This document shows, in pieces, positions 4,951 to 5,856 of a DNA stretch of 5,856 bases. Source of the stretch: Auritidibacter sp. Marseille-P8566 (lineage in GTDB: Bacteria; Bacteroidota; Bacteroidia; Flavobacteriales; Flavobacteriaceae); contig CALPQA020000138.1 of the NCBI GenBank assembly GCA_943325595.2, positions 1 through 5,856 on the forward strand, given 5' to 3'. Position 1 is the stretch's first letter. The number at the start of each line of letters is the position of its first letter. A program made the translations under genes and the position numbers. The notes beneath the pieces are model-generated. The model was not told where the DNA came from. It saw only the letters and a program-made list of their open reading frames with translations, and did no database searches.

Positions 4951-5856
4951 CTATTTTATAAATCCTACTCCTGCTGTTGTATTCGTTGCGGTATCAATTA
5001 AAATAAAAGCACCATTTGATTTATTGTCATTATAAGCGTCAAAATACAAGGCTTTACTCAATTTAATATTTACTTCACCAATTTCGTTAATGCTCAATTG
5101 AGTCGCTGGTGTAACTCTTGAATAATCGGTTGCGATTACGTTTTTCACGCTTTCAATTTTTGCCAAAACCCTATTGGTATTGTGTTGAACCAAATATTTT
5201 GTACCTGCAACTAACTTTTTACTGTCCATCCAACAAATCGTCGTATTGATGTCTTTTTCTATTTTAGGAAGCTCATTCGATTTTACAATCATGTCACCTC
5301 TTGTAACATTGATGTCATTTTCAAGTTCCAAAGTAATCGAAGAACCTGCAGCCGCTTCATCAAATTGCTGATCGAAAAAGTGAATTTTTGTAACTACTGA
5401 TTCTGTCAAAGACGGAAGAACGGTTACTGCATCGCCAACCTTGATACTGTTGCCATATAACTTTCCGGCATAGCCTCTAAAATCATGATACTGCTCAGTT
5501 TTCGGACGAATTACCGTTTGAACTGGGAAACGTGCTTCCCCTTTTTCATAAACATCCGCAGGCTCTAAAGCTTCCAAATGTTGTAGAATGGTTTGTCCAC
5601 TGTACCAAGGCATTCCACCCAAAGATTCTACCACATTATCTCCTGTTAAAGCGCTTAACGGAATGTAACTTACATTTTGTTCTTTGAAAGTGCTTTTGGC
5701 ATTCAAGGCTTGAAAATCAGCTTTGATTTTGTTGTATACTTCTTCTGAATAATCAACTAAATCCATTTTGTTTACAGCAACAATAACTTCTTTTACTCTC
5801 AATAAATTATTGATAAAAAAGTGACGGTACGTTTGCTCAATAACTCCTTTACGAGC
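4951..5856 (-). CDS. cysN: Sulfate adenylyltransferase large subunit CysN, C-terminal part (truncated by window edge)
   Basis: CysN is the GTPase subunit of ATP sulfurylase; with CysD it makes adenylyl sulfate from ATP and sulfate, driven by GTP hydrolysis. The frame is open from the right edge to a TAG stop, giving 301 visible residues of about 415, so the P-loop, switch regions and DTPG motif lie outside the window. Visible are the segment ARKGVIEQTYRH at the edge, the guanine-specificity motif NKMD at visible residues 29-32, the G5 motif SAL at 68-70, and the two EF-Tu-like beta barrels after that (FPVQTVIRP, RGYAGKLYG, INVTRGDMIV). It ends soon after FILIDTATN with no APS kinase (CysC) domain fused on. 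A TTG at 5802 could be taken as a start, but the upstream residues are clearly CysN, so it is internal. CysD is expected just upstream, and the next gene downstream is the sulfite reductase, 65 nt away. Confidence 0.95.
   Translation of the reverse strand, partial: ARKGVIEQTYRHFFINNLLRVKEVIVAVNKMDLVDYSEEVYNKIKADFQALNAKSTFKEQNVSYIPLSALTGDNVVESLGGMPWYSGQTILQHLEALEPADVYEKGEARFPVQTVIRPKTEQYHDFRGYAGKLYGNSIKVGDAVTVLPSLTESVVTKIHFFDQQFDEAAAGSSITLELENDINVTRGDMIVKSNELPKIEKDINTTICWMDSKKLVAGTKYLVQHNTNRVLAKIESVKNVIATDYSRVTPATQLSINEIGEVNIKLSKALYFDAYNDNKSNGAFILIDTATNTTAGVGFIK

Noticed and set aside
4844..5035. Plus-strand open frame across the cysN/sulfite reductase spacer
   Set aside because: It is antisense to the ends of both genes and is kept open by the heptamer repeat; its translation is not protein-like.
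5800..5802. TTG as the start of the cysN frame
   Set aside because: The 18 codons upstream to the window edge read as conserved CysN sequence (RKGVIEQTYRH), so the gene is cut by the edge rather than starting here.

Overview
The window looks like an ordinary chromosomal stretch from a member of the Bacteroidota, most probably a Flavobacterium or close relative. It is AT-rich, its genes lack strong Shine-Dalgarno sequences, the best promoter match is the Bacteroidota -7 box (TAnnTTTG), and all six proteins have flavobacterial-type sequences. The assignment to this group is made from recognition, not from a database search. Every gene I can support lies on the minus strand, so transcription runs from high to low coordinates.

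Layout in transcription order: the 3' part of cysN (5856-4951, cut by the window edge); a 65-bp spacer filled by a tandem heptamer repeat and a 9-bp inverted repeat (4950-4886); a siroheme-dependent sulfite reductase with a C-terminal HEPN-like domain (4885-2795); uroporphyrinogen-III C-methyltransferase (2802-2020); a Met8/SirC-type siroheme synthase (2020-1436); and a ferredoxin-NADP+ reductase-like flavoprotein (1433-381). These five genes are packed as one assimilatory sulfate reduction operon, with junctions of 65 nt, -8 nt, -1 nt and +2 nt. After a 103-bp gap with a probable promoter comes the 5' part of thiL (277-1, cut by the other edge), which belongs to thiamine biosynthesis and looks like a separate transcription unit.

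How the genes work together: CysN, with CysD presumably just outside the window, activates sulfate to adenylyl sulfate. The sulfite reductase carries out the six-electron reduction of sulfite to sulfide. The next two genes build its siroheme cofactor from uroporphyrinogen III (methylation to precorrin-2, then oxidation and probably iron insertion). The flavoprotein probably passes NADPH electrons to ferredoxin, which would feed the reductase in place of a CysJ-type flavoprotein subunit.

The pathway itself is well known and I see no new defence, mobile or CRISPR system. The points most worth a second look are the HEPN-like domain fused to the sulfite reductase with an apparently degenerate RNase motif, the repeat-plus-hairpin element that exactly fills the cysN/sulfite reductase spacer, and the duplicated -7-like box in front of thiL.
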